Below are positions 23,377-32,949 of a DNA stretch of 64,000 nt, piece by piece (position 1 is the first letter of the stretch; every line of letters starts with the position of its first letter). The position numbers and the translations under genes are program-made. The notes under the pieces are model-generated. The model had not been told where the DNA came from, ran no database searches, and saw only the letters and a program-made list of their open reading frames with translations. The stretch is from Clostridia bacterium (lineage in GTDB: Bacteria; Bacillota; Clostridia; Christensenellales; Borkfalkiaceae). Location: assembly GCA_017502525.1 (NCBI GenBank), contig JAFVUV010000003.1:146214-210213 (forward strand), in the 5' to 3' direction.

Positions 23377-25740
23377 TTATTTTAATTTAATTATAGTAAC
23401 GCCGTTTTCCCCTTCACCGTATTTACCACGCCTAAATTCACTAACGTTTTTGTCAGTTTTAAGGTAATCTCTAATACTCTTAAGTAATATACCTTCACCA
23501 ACGCCGTGAATAACTTTTAACTCTTCAATATTGTTTATAACGCCTTGGTCTATAAAATTTTTAACTTCATCTATCGCTTCAAGCGAAGTTTTTCCTATAA
23601 CGTTAATTTCAGTTTTTGGCAAGTCTCCACGTGTGTTCTTAAATATTTTAATTTTTTCAGTAGATTGTTTTGGTGGCTCTGAATTATAAATATCCTTGTA
23701 TTTTATAACAGTTTTAACGCTTCCAAATGCAACTTCTGCTTCCTTTTTACTTGGTTTAACGGCTATAATTTGCGCAAACGCGCCCAAAGACTTAACGTAA
23801 ACCTTGTTACCTACTTTTATTTCGTTATCTTTAGCAGAAATTAATTCAAGTGGTTGATTTTCATTATCGAAGTCTAAATATCTACTGTTTTTAAGTCTAT
23901 TTTTCAATTCACTAGCTCTAAAGACCTCTTTACTTTCTAAACCAACCGTTTTTAAGATGTTCTTCAATTCGTCTATAATTTCTTCGGCTTCCGAAAGCTT
24001 ATCAGCAACGATACGTTTGGTCTCGTGTTTAGCGTTTTGATATATTTTTTCGCGCTCTTTTATTATAAGCTCTTTTTCTTGCTTGATTTTTTGCAGTTCG
24101 TTTTCCTTTTCAGTTTTAACAAGTTCTAACTCGGTAGACAATCTTTCACTTTCTCTACGACTAAGTTCTGCTTTTTTTAAAACTAATTCAAAACTAACTT
24201 TATCTTGCGATAAGTTTGATAAAGCATCAACTATAATACTTTCATCAAGTCCTAAAGTTTTAGCAATATCTATCGCATTAGAGCTACCTGGAATACCTAC
24301 GTTTAATTTATACATAGGCTTAAGCGTGTTGGCATCAAATTCCATTGATGCGTTTTCAATTTTATCACATTCAACTGCAAATTCTTTAAGTTTTGAATAG
24401 TGAGTAGTTATAATACCAAAGCAGTTTGAATCTAACAGTTTTTTTATAATTGCTAAAGCGAGCGCACTACCTTCTTCAGGGTCTGTACCAGCCCCAATTT
24501 CATCAAGTAAAACTAAACTTTTTTCGTCAACGTTGTTAATTATACTAATGATATTTTTAATATGCGAAGAAAAAGTCGATAAGCTTTGTTCAATACTCTG
24601 TTCGTCACCTATATCGCAATAAACGTTAGAAAATACAGAAATTATGCTATCATCTTCTGCAGGAATATATAAACCGCTCATTACCATAACTGCAAATAGA
24701 CCAACCAGTTTAAGAGTTACCGTTTTACCACCCGTATTAGGCCCAGAAATTAAAAGAAAATTATAATTTTCACCAAGATTTATTGTTACGGGAACTACAA
24801 CTTCCTTTTTGATAAGCGGATGTCTGCCCTTATTTATTTTAACTATTCCTTTGTTGTTTATAACGGGTCTAGTGCATTTATTTTTGAAAGAATATTCCGC
24901 TCTAGCAAAGCAATTATCTAATTCAATTAAGTTTTCAGCATTATATCTTAACGCGTCAGACATATACGAAACTTTTGATGATAACTCTGCTAAAATTCTA
25001 TGAATTTCTTCAGTCTCATCAAAAATTGCACGTTTTAGGTCGTTGTTTAGTTCCATAACGTGCTCGGGCTCGATAAACACAGTCGCCCCTGAAGACGACT
25101 GGTCGTGGATAAACCCTTTAACAAAACTTCTATACTCGCTTTTAACAGGAACGACGTATCGGTCTTGGCGCATCGTAACAACACTGTCTTGTAAATATTT
25201 GCTAAGCCCACCACGCATATATGAATTAAGTTCGGCTCTAATTTTAGCGTTAATATTGTTTATTTGGCGTCTGATTGCATATAATTTAGGTGAAGCATTA
25301 TCACTAATTTCATCAACCGAGATAATTTTATCTGTAATTTCCTTTTCAAATTCCGCATCAACGAAGAGTCTACTAGTGATTTCTTTAATTAAACTTAAAC
25401 TTTCATCGTTAACCGTTTGAATAGAAGCTTTTGCAATTCTTGCACTTTTTAAATTTGATGCAACTTTTAATAATTCAGCATTATTAAGAGTACTGCCTAT
25501 ATCCACGCGTTTCAACTCATCCGAAATATCATCAAAATAATAAACGCCACCCGTACTATAAGTGTATAAATATTTATAGGCCTCTTCGGTTTTTTTAATT
25601 AAATTTTCGACTTCAGAAAGGATAGTTAAAGGCGCGAAAGAAACGAGCTGTTCTTTCGTTTGATTTAATACGGCATAATTACTTACGTCGTTCATAATTT
25701 TATCGTATTCAATTGCTTTTAACGTTTTTTCTGAAATCAT
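23377..25740 (-). CDS. mutS2: Endonuclease MutS2 (RqcU-type, with Smr domain)
   Basis: MutS-like ATPase without a mismatch-binding domain. In Bacillus subtilis MutS2 has been tied to recombination control and to rescue of collided ribosomes. Seen: the clamp-core region with DRYVVPVKSEYRSFVKG and the ATPase with Walker A GPNTGGKTVTLK near residue 331 and LLDEIGAGTDPEEGSALA. A long charged coiled coil covers about 515-610, a KOW-like region (KVGNKVYVKSLG) follows, and the last 75 residues are an Smr nuclease domain (EINVIGKTSLEA, VIHGVGEGIL). 787 residues is standard. It lies 6 nt after pheT, so it is probably under the Phe T-box. Its Shine-Dalgarno sequence is weak. Confidence 0.95.
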   Translation of the reverse strand: MISEKTLKAIEYDKIMNDVSNYAVLNQTKEQLVSFAPLTILSEVENLIKKTEEAYKYLYTYSTGGVYYFDDISDELKRVDIGSTLNNAELLKVASNLKSARIAKASIQTVNDESLSLIKEITSRLFVDAEFEKEITDKIISVDEISDNASPKLYAIRRQINNINAKIRAELNSYMRGGLSKYLQDSVVTMRQDRYVVPVKSEYRSFVKGFIHDQSSSGATVFIEPEHVMELNNDLKRAIFDETEEIHRILAELSSKVSYMSDALRYNAENLIELDNCFARAEYSFKNKCTRPVINNKGIVKINKGRHPLIKKEVVVPVTINLGENYNFLLISGPNTGGKTVTLKLVGLFAVMVMSGLYIPAEDDSIISVFSNVYCDIGDEQSIEQSLSTFSSHIKNIISIINNVDEKSLVLLDEIGAGTDPEEGSALALAIIKKLLDSNCFGIITTHYSKLKEFAVECDKIENASMEFDANTLKPMYKLNVGIPGSSNAIDIAKTLGLDESIIVDALSNLSQDKVSFELVLKKAELSRRESERLSTELELVKTEKENELQKIKQEKELIIKEREKIYQNAKHETKRIVADKLSEAEEIIDELKNILKTVGLESKEVFRASELKNRLKNSRYLDFDNENQPLELISAKDNEIKVGNKVYVKSLGAFAQIIAVKPSKKEAEVAFGSVKTVIKYKDIYNSEPPKQSTEKIKIFKNTRGDLPKTEINVIGKTSLEAIDEVKNFIDQGVINNIEELKVIHGVGEGILLKSIRDYLKTDKNVSEFRRGKYGEGENGVTIIKLK

Positions 25741-25746
25741 AAATAA

Positions 25747-28146
25747 CTATCTTAATTCTGCGTTTAATTGTGTTCTTAATTCTTTTAATATATTTTGAAT
25801 ATTTACATCAATTTCTTCAACGTTTAACGTTCTATCGTAACTAATAAAAATCAAGTTAAACGCCATACTCTTTTTACCCTTTCCAACTTGTTCGCCACGA
25901 TAAATATCAAATAACGAAACGTCATCCAAATTTTGTCCACCCGCATTTTTAATGCACTTAATTATTGAAGCACAAGCAATTTCTTCATCAACAATAACAG
26001 CAAGGTCTCTTTCAACAATAGGATATTTTGAAATAGGCTTAAAAATAATTTTATCGTTAAAATATTTTTTAAGTTCACTATAATAAATTTCCCCACCAAA
26101 AACGGGTTTATCAGAGTCTAATTCATTTAGTACGTTTGGATGAATTTGTCCAATGTAACCAATCGTTACGCCGTTAATTAATATATCTGCAGAACGAGTA
26201 GGATGTAAGAATTTTTTATCGGAACGAACGTATTCAATGTCAACGCCATTACAAAAATTATTTAAAATTCCTTCTACCACGCCTTTAGCCGTAAAGAAAT
26301 CTTCTTTTTCTCCAAAAGTAACAAATGAAAGAACTTCGTTTTCTACCGGTAAATCGCTGCTTGTGTCGGTAGGATTATATACTTTTGCAAATTCAAAAAG
26401 TTTACCTTCAAAATTCTTTCTAGCAATATTATAACAAGCGGCGCGAACTGCCGACGGAATCAAGGAAGTTCTCATAACGGCTAAATCTTCACCTAGTGGA
26501 TTCAATAATTTGATAAATTTATACTTATTAGAGGTTTTATCCAAATTGAATAAATCGTATTCTTTTTCAGAAACGAAAGAATAACTTAACATTTCATTAA
26601 AGCCGTAACCGATTAATAAATCTTTAAGTTTTTCGATTTTCTTTTGTTCGTCGTTTAATCCACCGTTAGTAATTGACGAAGTTTTCAATAAAGTAGGTTC
26701 AATATGGTCATATCCGTATTCCCTAATAATTTCTTCAGCTATATCGGGGTAACTTTCCATATCTTCTCTATAAAGAGGTACTGTAACGCTTATATCATCT
26801 CCCTTTACTACCGTCTTAAAATCAAGCCTGTTCAGTATATCGATTATTGTTTTTTCGGGTACGTCAATACCTAAAACGGCATTAATTTTAGAAATTTTAG
26901 TGTTGATAACTTTATTTTTAATTTCTTCAGCACAAATATCGTAATTATCACAAGAAATTTTACCGCAATCAAGTTGCTCTATAAGGTTAAGCGCGCGATT
27001 TAGACCAAGCTCAACGGAGTAATAATCGACACCTTTTTCATACCTTGAAGACGAGTCAGTTCTTTGCCCTAACGCTTTTGACGTTTTTCTAACGTTATCT
27101 CTTGCGAATTTAGCACACTCAAACACTACTTTTTTAGTCGTAGATTTAATTTCACTATTGAGTCCGCCCATAATACCCGCAAGTGCAACGGGTTTATCTT
27201 TATCGCAAATAACTAAATTTTCACAATTTAGTGCGAATTCTTTTTCATCTAAGGTAATGATTTTTTCGTTTTCTTTTGCTCTTCTAATTACGATTTCGCT
27301 TCCACTTAAATCAGCTAAGTCAAATGCGTGCATCGGTTGACCTATTTCAAGTAAAACGAAATTAGTAATATCAACGATATTGTTAATAGAGCGTAAACCC
27401 ATTGAAGAAAGTCTTCTCTTTAACCAACGCGGAGATTGTCCTAATTTAATGTCTGAAACGTATTTTGCCATATATCTAGGGCATAAATCTAACGCTTCAT
27501 TAGTAACTTTAACCGTATTTAGCGTGGACAATTCTTTACAAACTGAATAGTCGATAGAGGGCATTTTTAAAGGTTGTCCAAGAACTGCGGCAACTTCTCT
27601 TGCTAAACCTAAAATAGATTGACAATCAGGACGATTTGCAGTTACGTTTATGTCAAACATAACGTCTTCTAATTCAAGCAATTCTTTCACTTCAACGCCA
27701 AGAGGAAAGTCTTTGTCTAATATCAAAATACCATTAACAGATGCGCCTTCATACCAATCGTCGTTTATACCTAATTCTTCCCCACTACAAAACATTCCGT
27801 AAGAAGGTAATCCGCGTAATTGTCCATTATAAATTTTTTCGCCATTATTAAGAGTAGAATTATCTAAAGCAACGGGAACAATTGCACCTTCAAATATATT
27901 TGTTGCTGCGGTTATAATTTGTAATTTGCCAAATTTACCTGCGTCAACTTGGGTTACGGAAAGTTTATCTGCATTTGGGTGCTTTTCGATTTTTTCAATT
28001 TTACACGTTACAATTCTTTCAATATGTTTTGCAACGTAAGTCATTTCTTCAACTTCAAAACCGCAAGAGAATAATTTATCTTTCAATTCTTCCGCAGTAC
28101 AATTTATATCAACGTAATCTTTTAACCAAGAGAGTGGTGCTTTCAT
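25747..28146 (-). CDS. pheT: Phenylalanyl-tRNA synthetase beta subunit
   Basis: Beta chain of the alpha2-beta2 synthetase that charges tRNA-Phe. Domain order is normal for 799 residues. An EMAP/OB-like tRNA-binding domain covers about 40-150 (VTCKIEKIEKHPNADKLSVTQVD). The B3/B4 editing domain contains NRPDCQSILGLAREVAA and QPMHAFD. The B5 region, the catalytic-like core and a C-terminal anticodon-binding ferredoxin fold (PISKYPIVERDLAVIVDEEI) follow. It begins 4 nt after pheS and shares the T-box leader. Confidence 0.97.
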   Translation of the reverse strand: MKAPLSWLKDYVDINCTAEELKDKLFSCGFEVEEMTYVAKHIERIVTCKIEKIEKHPNADKLSVTQVDAGKFGKLQIITAATNIFEGAIVPVALDNSTLNNGEKIYNGQLRGLPSYGMFCSGEELGINDDWYEGASVNGILILDKDFPLGVEVKELLELEDVMFDINVTANRPDCQSILGLAREVAAVLGQPLKMPSIDYSVCKELSTLNTVKVTNEALDLCPRYMAKYVSDIKLGQSPRWLKRRLSSMGLRSINNIVDITNFVLLEIGQPMHAFDLADLSGSEIVIRRAKENEKIITLDEKEFALNCENLVICDKDKPVALAGIMGGLNSEIKSTTKKVVFECAKFARDNVRKTSKALGQRTDSSSRYEKGVDYYSVELGLNRALNLIEQLDCGKISCDNYDICAEEIKNKVINTKISKINAVLGIDVPEKTIIDILNRLDFKTVVKGDDISVTVPLYREDMESYPDIAEEIIREYGYDHIEPTLLKTSSITNGGLNDEQKKIEKLKDLLIGYGFNEMLSYSFVSEKEYDLFNLDKTSNKYKFIKLLNPLGEDLAVMRTSLIPSAVRAACYNIARKNFEGKLFEFAKVYNPTDTSSDLPVENEVLSFVTFGEKEDFFTAKGVVEGILNNFCNGVDIEYVRSDKKFLHPTRSADILINGVTIGYIGQIHPNVLNELDSDKPVFGGEIYYSELKKYFNDKIIFKPISKYPIVERDLAVIVDEEIACASIIKCIKNAGGQNLDDVSLFDIYRGEQVGKGKKSMAFNLIFISYDRTLNVEEIDVNIQNILKELRTQLNAELR

Positions 28147-28150
28147 TATC

Positions 28151-29176
28151 TTATCTCCTATTAAATTGTTTTAAGAACTTAACGTTATTTTCAAATAAAG
28201 TTCTTATATCTGAAATGCCGTATTTAATCATAGTAATTCTTTCAATACCAAGTCCAAACGCCAAGCCAGAATATACTTCTGAATCAATTCCACTCATTTC
28301 AAGTACTTTTTTATTAACAACGCCTGCGCCTAAAATTTCAATCCAGCCCGTTCCTTTACAAAGACTGCAACCTTTACCATGACATTTGCAACACGTTACG
28401 TCAACTTCTACGCTAGGCTCGGTAAACGGAAAATACGATGGTCTAAAACGAGTTTTAGTGTCACCGTCAAACATGATTTTAACAAATTCATCCAAAAGTC
28501 CTTTTAAGTCACAAAGAGATACACCTTTATCAACAACTAATCCTTCAATTTGATGGAACATTGGAGAGTGCGACGCGTCATCATCAGCTCTATATACCCT
28601 ACCTGGACTTAAAATTTTAATAGGTGGTTGTTTCCTTTCCATAGTTCTAACTTGTCCGGGAGAAGTATGTGGGCGTAAAAGAACGTTATCAGATATATAA
28701 AAAGTATCTTGCATATCACGAGCAGGGTGGTCTTTAGGAATATTTAGCGCTTGAAAGCAATAATAATCCGTATCAATTTCAGGTCCTTCAAACACTTCAA
28801 ACCCCATGCCACAAAACGCATCAAGGATTTTATTCTTTACTATATTTAGCGGGTGCAAACTTCCGTTTTTGTTTACCTTACCCGCTAAACTAATATCAAC
28901 AGCCTCACTGTCAAACTTTTCTTGCATTTCTTTATCTTTAAGTTGTTTTTCTTTTTCGTCAAACAACGTAGAAACTTCAACTTTTAAATCATTTACCATT
29001 TTACCGAATTCAGCACGCTTGTCGGCAGGAACGTCTTTCATACCGCGTAGTAGCGCAGTAACTTCTCCGTTTTTACCAACGTATTTTGCTTTTAATTCGC
29101 CTAAAAACTTACTTGAACTAATACTTTCAAGCTCTCTTTTTGCACTCTCTTTAAGCGCATCAAATTTTTCTTGCAT
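28151..29176 (-). CDS. pheS: Phenylalanyl-tRNA synthetase alpha subunit
   Basis: Catalytic chain of PheRS, class II. After an N-terminal coiled coil (about residues 1-90) come motif 2 and 3 regions including FHQIEGLVVDKG, FRPSYFPFTEPSVEVDV, the small zinc-knuckle-like CHGKGCSLCKGTGWIEILG seen in many Firmicutes, and GLGIERITMIKYGI. 341 residues is standard. An AGGAGG sequence sits just downstream of the T-box terminator, at the right distance from the ATG. Expression is predicted to rise when uncharged tRNA-Phe accumulates. Confidence 0.97.
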   Translation of the reverse strand: MQEKFDALKESAKRELESISSSKFLGELKAKYVGKNGEVTALLRGMKDVPADKRAEFGKMVNDLKVEVSTLFDEKEKQLKDKEMQEKFDSEAVDISLAGKVNKNGSLHPLNIVKNKILDAFCGMGFEVFEGPEIDTDYYCFQALNIPKDHPARDMQDTFYISDNVLLRPHTSPGQVRTMERKQPPIKILSPGRVYRADDDASHSPMFHQIEGLVVDKGVSLCDLKGLLDEFVKIMFDGDTKTRFRPSYFPFTEPSVEVDVTCCKCHGKGCSLCKGTGWIEILGAGVVNKKVLEMSGIDSEVYSGLAFGLGIERITMIKYGISDIRTLFENNVKFLKQFNRR

Positions 29177-29187
29177 AATATCCTCCT

Positions 29188-29419
29188 AAAAATATAAAGA
29201 CACCCTAAATAGGGCGTCTTAAACGCGGTACCACCTAATTCACCTAAATCATTAAAAAGGCCTTATAATTTGATAACGGAAATCAACCGACGTAGCCTAC
29301 TGTTATTTCGGTACGCAACTCCAAAGTGAATAACAAGTTCTAGCAAGTAAAAAACCTTTCAGCCCACGAGTTTTTCTCTCTTAACTGCCATTAAACGAGT
29401 CTATCTTTTTCTACGCTTT
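29188..29419 (-). promoter_or_regulatory. T-box riboswitch (Phe) controlling pheS-pheT
   Basis: On the minus strand the leader carries the hallmark antiterminator sequence AATTAGGTGGTACCGCG (29224-29240), whose UGGU can pair with the ACCA end of tRNA-Phe. A strong terminator follows (29197-29220, AAGACGCCC paired with GGGTGTCTT, then TATATTTTT). Stem I features include an AGAGAG stretch and GGCTGAAAGG. A plausible specifier UUC (Phe) followed by A is at 29330-29328. The pheS AGGAGG immediately follows the T-tract. Specifier placement is by eye. Confidence 0.92.
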
Positions 29420-29424
29420 TACTC

Positions 29425-29453
29425 ATTATAATAATTTTTTTATCAATTGTCAA
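29425..29453 (-). promoter_or_regulatory. Promoter of the pheST T-box leader
   Basis: Perfect consensus on the minus strand: TTGACA, 17 bp, TATAAT. The T-box transcript should begin at about 29418. Confidence 0.92.
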
Positions 29454-29555
29454 GACTATTTCAATGCATTATAAATAATTGATATTATATTAATATTTTT
29501 TTATAATATCACATTGTTTTCTTTTTAAAATATCATAAACTATAACCTACTTTTC

Positions 29556-29584
29556 TTGACCTAATGCTATTTTTGTGTTAACAT
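29556..29584 (+). promoter_or_regulatory. Promoter of rhaA
   Basis: TTGACC, 17 bp, TAACAT, with the -10 box ending 29 nt before the ATG. Confidence 0.6.
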
Positions 29585-29613
29585 TATATTATCTAAGTTT
29601 TAGGAGAATTGTT

Positions 29614-30867
29614 ATGTACAGTAGATACGAATCCGCAAAAGAAATCTATTCTAAGCAAGGCATTGACACCGAAGCAGTTATTGAAAAACTTAAAAACATT
29701 TCGGTTTCACTTCATTGCTGGCAAGGTGATGACGTTAAAGGTTTTGACCAGGACGGTCCTTTAACAGGTGGTATACAAACCACAGGAAATTATCCAGGAA
29801 AAGCAAGAACGCCAGAAGAACTAATGGCTGATATGGAAAAAGTTATGGCTCTTTGTCCTGGCGCTAAAAAAATTAACGTGCACGCTTGTTATGCAATCTT
29901 TGAAGAAGATGGTTTTGTTGATAGAGATGCTTTAGAACCGCGACACTTTAAAAAATGGGTTGAACTTGCTAAAAAGTTTGGTATTGGTCTTGATTTTAAT
30001 CCCACTTTCTTCTCTCATTCAAAAGTTAAAAATGGTTTAACTCTATCAAGTCCCGATAAAGACACTAGAGATTTTTGGATTAAGCACGGTCAAGCTTGTA
30101 TTAGAATTTCTGAATATTTCGCTAAAGCAACAGGCTTCCCTTGTGTTATGAACATTTGGACTGGCGATGGATATAAAGATATTCCTGCAGATAGAATGGG
30201 TCCTAGATTACGCTACAAGGAAAGTATTGAAGCAATTCTATCAGTTCCATTTGATAAAAACCTTGTTAAGCCTTGTGTCGAAAGCAAAGTTTTCGGTATT
30301 GGCGTGGAAGCTTATACAGTTGGTAGTGCTGAATTTTCGCTATCCTTTGCGGCTATGCACGAAGGGTGCTTACCACTTATGGATAACGGACATTATCACC
30401 CCACGGAAGTTGTTTCTGATAAAATCCCCGCATTGCTTACCTTCTTCCCCGAAATTGCGCTACATATTACACGTCCTATTCGTTGGGATAGCGACCATAC
30501 GGTATTGTTCGACGACGAAACCAAAGAAATGGCAAAAGAAATAGTGCGTTGTGATGCGCTTGATAGAGTTTATATGGCGCTTGACTACTTTGATGCAAGC
30601 ATCAATCGTATAGCATCTTGGGTAATAGGTTTTAGAAGTTGGCAAAAAGCACTACTTTCCGCAATGCTTACCCCTAACGCAAAATTCAAAACGTTACAAG
30701 ATGAAAATAAACTTTCTGAACTTATCATTGCGCAAGAATCTGTAAAGGTTTTACCTTTTGGCGACGTTTGGAACGAATACTGCAATCGTTTAGGTGTCCC
30801 CACCGATTGCACTCTTTGGGATGAAATCGCTAAATACGAAAGCGAAGTTCTTTCAAAAAGAGTATAA
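29614..30867 (+). CDS. rhaA: L-rhamnose isomerase
   Basis: Interconverts L-rhamnose and L-rhamnulose. 417 residues, the usual length. Family features include SLHCWQGDDVKGFD near the N-terminus, GIQTTGNYPGKARTPEEL, the metal and substrate residues in KINVHACYA, LDFNPTFFSH, PCVESKVFGIG, MDNGHYHPTEV and IRWDSDHTV, and the late DYFDASINRI. The start at 29614 is chosen over the TTG at 29575 because TAGGAG lies 8 nt before it. It is a single-gene unit: no rhamnulokinase, aldolase, transporter or regulator is adjacent, so the rest of the pathway must be elsewhere or the enzyme serves another 6-deoxy sugar or aldose. Confidence 0.95.
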   Translation: MYSRYESAKEIYSKQGIDTEAVIEKLKNISVSLHCWQGDDVKGFDQDGPLTGGIQTTGNYPGKARTPEELMADMEKVMALCPGAKKINVHACYAIFEEDGFVDRDALEPRHFKKWVELAKKFGIGLDFNPTFFSHSKVKNGLTLSSPDKDTRDFWIKHGQACIRISEYFAKATGFPCVMNIWTGDGYKDIPADRMGPRLRYKESIEAILSVPFDKNLVKPCVESKVFGIGVEAYTVGSAEFSLSFAAMHEGCLPLMDNGHYHPTEVVSDKIPALLTFFPEIALHITRPIRWDSDHTVLFDDETKEMAKEIVRCDALDRVYMALDYFDASINRIASWVIGFRSWQKALLSAMLTPNAKFKTLQDENKLSELIIAQESVKVLPFGDVWNEYCNRLGVPTDCTLWDEIAKYESEVLSKRV

Positions 30868-30885
30868 AATTATTCAAAAATACTA

Positions 30886-30921
30886 ATAGCCGACGGCATT
30901 TGCCGTCGGCTATATTTTTAT
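30886..30921 (+). terminator. Intrinsic terminator after rhaA
   Basis: A 13-bp GC-rich stem (ATAGCCGACGGCA with TGCCGTCGGCTAT) ends in ATTTTTAT. It may also serve the convergent rlmCD unit. Confidence 0.92.
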
Positions 30922-30996
30922 AAAAAAACAAATTATATTAAACATAATTAATAATTGTTTCATTTGTATTTCACTTGTCAAATCACATATTATTAA

Positions 30997-32403
30997 TTAT
31001 CTAATTTTTTGTAACAAAACTAGAGTCTCGACGTGCTTGGTTTGCGCAAACATATCGAATGGACGTACTAATTCAATGCTATATCTTGGCTCGTAATTTT
31101 CAGATTTTTTAATTTCACCATTGATAACTTCTAAGCTACCTACCAAAAGTCCTACGTCGCGCGCTAAGGTTGACGGTTTACAAGAAACGTAAACAACCTT
31201 ATCCGCACCACTTTTAATAATCGCATCAATAACTTTTATATCGCAACCTTTTCTGGGCGGATCTAATACAACGCATATTTTTGAATTTTCTTTACGTTCT
31301 TTTTCTATTATACCCGGTAGTAAATCTTCACATTTCCCTAGATAATTAGTTATTTTATTTTGCAAGCCGTTTTGAATAGCAAGTGCGTTTGCACATTCTA
31401 CCGCTTCAGCAACTATTTCTATGCCAAATGCCTTTTTTGCATTTTTAGAAATTAATGCCGTCATAAGACCTGCGCCACTATATGCATCAATTACTACAGT
31501 TTGGTTGTCAGCATCAACAATATCCCTAACCGTGCTATAAAGTTTAGAGCAAACGGAATTATTTACTTGCATAAAACTTTGAACGCCACTTTTATATTTT
31601 ACACCAAGCATATCGCCTAAAAATTCCTTAGGTCCGCACACGTGAATAAATTTAGTTCCGTAAATAACGTTTGTCGCCTTATCGTTAACGTTAAGATAAA
31701 AACTAAATTTATATTTTACGTGCTCTTTTAGTATTTCTATTAATCTTTTTAAGCCACGCAAATTTTCACTTAAAACTACGGCTGTTATAATAAGATTTCC
31801 TTTTATTTCTTTAACCGTAATTTCACGAAGTTCTCCACTATTAGTTTGTTCGTTATAACCACGAATATCTAATTCTTCAACAAATTGCTTAAATGCTTTT
31901 ATAATACTTTCAGTCCAAAGCGCGTTTATTAAACAATCATCTATAGGCACTACCCTATGTGAATTTTCCGCATAAAAACCAATAAGCGTACCTTTGGGGC
32001 TATCAACTACGGGTAATTGCAATTTATTTCTATATCTAAAACAGTTATCACCTTTAACCGTAGGCTTAACTTCAACGTTTAATGCTGCAATTTTTTTAAA
32101 ACACGTGGTAATTGTATCTTCTTTTATTTTTAGCTGATTTATATATTTAACGTGTTGTAGTTGGCATCCACCACACTTTCCAAATACGGGGCAATCTGGT
32201 CTAATACGCATTTCTGCAGGCGTTAATACTTCTAAAACTTTGCCGTAAGCACATTTAGAAGTTACCTTTAAAACTTTGAATCTAATTTTTTCGCCAACCA
32301 AAGCAAAAGGCACGAATATTATCGTACCATCTTGTTTGATAACGCCCTCTCCATTTGCGCCAAGTCCCACAACTAGGCCAACTCTTTCCTCATTTTTAAC
32401 CAT
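30997..32403 (-). CDS. rlmCD: 23S rRNA (uracil-5-)-methyltransferase, RlmCD/RlmD type
   Basis: SAM-dependent m5U methylation of 23S rRNA. An N-terminal TRAM domain (about residues 5-60, GLGANGEGVIKQDG) precedes the 4Fe-4S ligands C71, C77 and C80 (CPVFGKCGGC) with a fourth near 158. The methyltransferase domain has DAYSGAGLMTA, VLDPPRKGCD and the catalytic Cys in VYVSCKPSTLARD. 468 residues is typical of RumA-family proteins. In Bacillus one such enzyme (RlmCD) modifies both U747 and U1939; I cannot tell which sites are used here. It is last in the thrC-trpS-DUF5685 unit, 12 nt after the membrane protein gene. Confidence 0.92.
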   Translation of the reverse strand: MVKNEERVGLVVGLGANGEGVIKQDGTIIFVPFALVGEKIRFKVLKVTSKCAYGKVLEVLTPAEMRIRPDCPVFGKCGGCQLQHVKYINQLKIKEDTITTCFKKIAALNVEVKPTVKGDNCFRYRNKLQLPVVDSPKGTLIGFYAENSHRVVPIDDCLINALWTESIIKAFKQFVEELDIRGYNEQTNSGELREITVKEIKGNLIITAVVLSENLRGLKRLIEILKEHVKYKFSFYLNVNDKATNVIYGTKFIHVCGPKEFLGDMLGVKYKSGVQSFMQVNNSVCSKLYSTVRDIVDADNQTVVIDAYSGAGLMTALISKNAKKAFGIEIVAEAVECANALAIQNGLQNKITNYLGKCEDLLPGIIEKERKENSKICVVLDPPRKGCDIKVIDAIIKSGADKVVYVSCKPSTLARDVGLLVGSLEVINGEIKKSENYEPRYSIELVRPFDMFAQTKHVETLVLLQKIR

Positions 32404-32415
32404 CTCTTTAGTAAC

Positions 32416-32949
32416 CTATTTTAATATTTTACTTAAATAATAATCAGCAACTTTTCGCACAACCACGATAAATCTATCATAAACCACGTAAAACACTATG
32501 GCAATTCCGCCCACTAAATATATTACGTAATTTTGTAAATTAAACGGGATTCCGTCCAGAACACCCTGCATTATGTTAATATAATAAAAATACAATCCAT
32601 ACGCTACAGCGACAAACCATAGCAGACCGATTATAAATCCAACGATTTTGTTAAAATTTTTATCCATCAACTTATATTTTATCAAAGGATAAATTCCAAA
32701 GAACGTAAAATAAGCGGGAAACACTAATGATAACAAATTAAAACCACTAAATAAAAAGCCTATAACACCGCCAATGAGATACGCAAGGGCGCTTGCCTTA
32801 AACGATTTATAATAAAGTGGCAATATCGTAAAAATTGAACCTATAACAACGGCAAAAACATCCGTCGCTTCAATATATGCACCTAGAGTCAAGAATATTG
32901 AAGTTAGCGAAGCAGATATAGCCGAGATTGCAATTAATTTACTTCTCAT
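32416..32949 (-). CDS. Uncharacterised polytopic membrane protein
   Basis: 177 residues with five to six predicted membrane helices, short loops and no catalytic motif that I recognise. The helices run at about 5-25, 30-48, 52-70, 74-92, 103-125 and 138-160. The size and compact helices resemble small integral membrane proteins such as ECF-transporter substrate-binding components, but no signature residue supports that. Its start overlaps the stop of the J-domain-like gene by one base (TAATG), so it is translationally coupled to it and may belong functionally with the DUF5685 and J-like proteins. Confidence 0.7.
   Translation of the reverse strand: MRSKLIAISAISASLTSIFLTLGAYIEATDVFAVVIGSIFTILPLYYKSFKASALAYLIGGVIGFLFSGFNLLSLVFPAYFTFFGIYPLIKYKLMDKNFNKIVGFIIGLLWFVAVAYGLYFYYINIMQGVLDGIPFNLQNYVIYLVGGIAIVFYVVYDRFIVVVRKVADYYLSKILK

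Noticed and set aside
27975..28382. 135-codon open frame opposite pheT/pheS
   Set aside because: It is antisense to strongly conserved synthetase motifs and spans the pheT-pheS junction; composition shows a shadow of the real genes.
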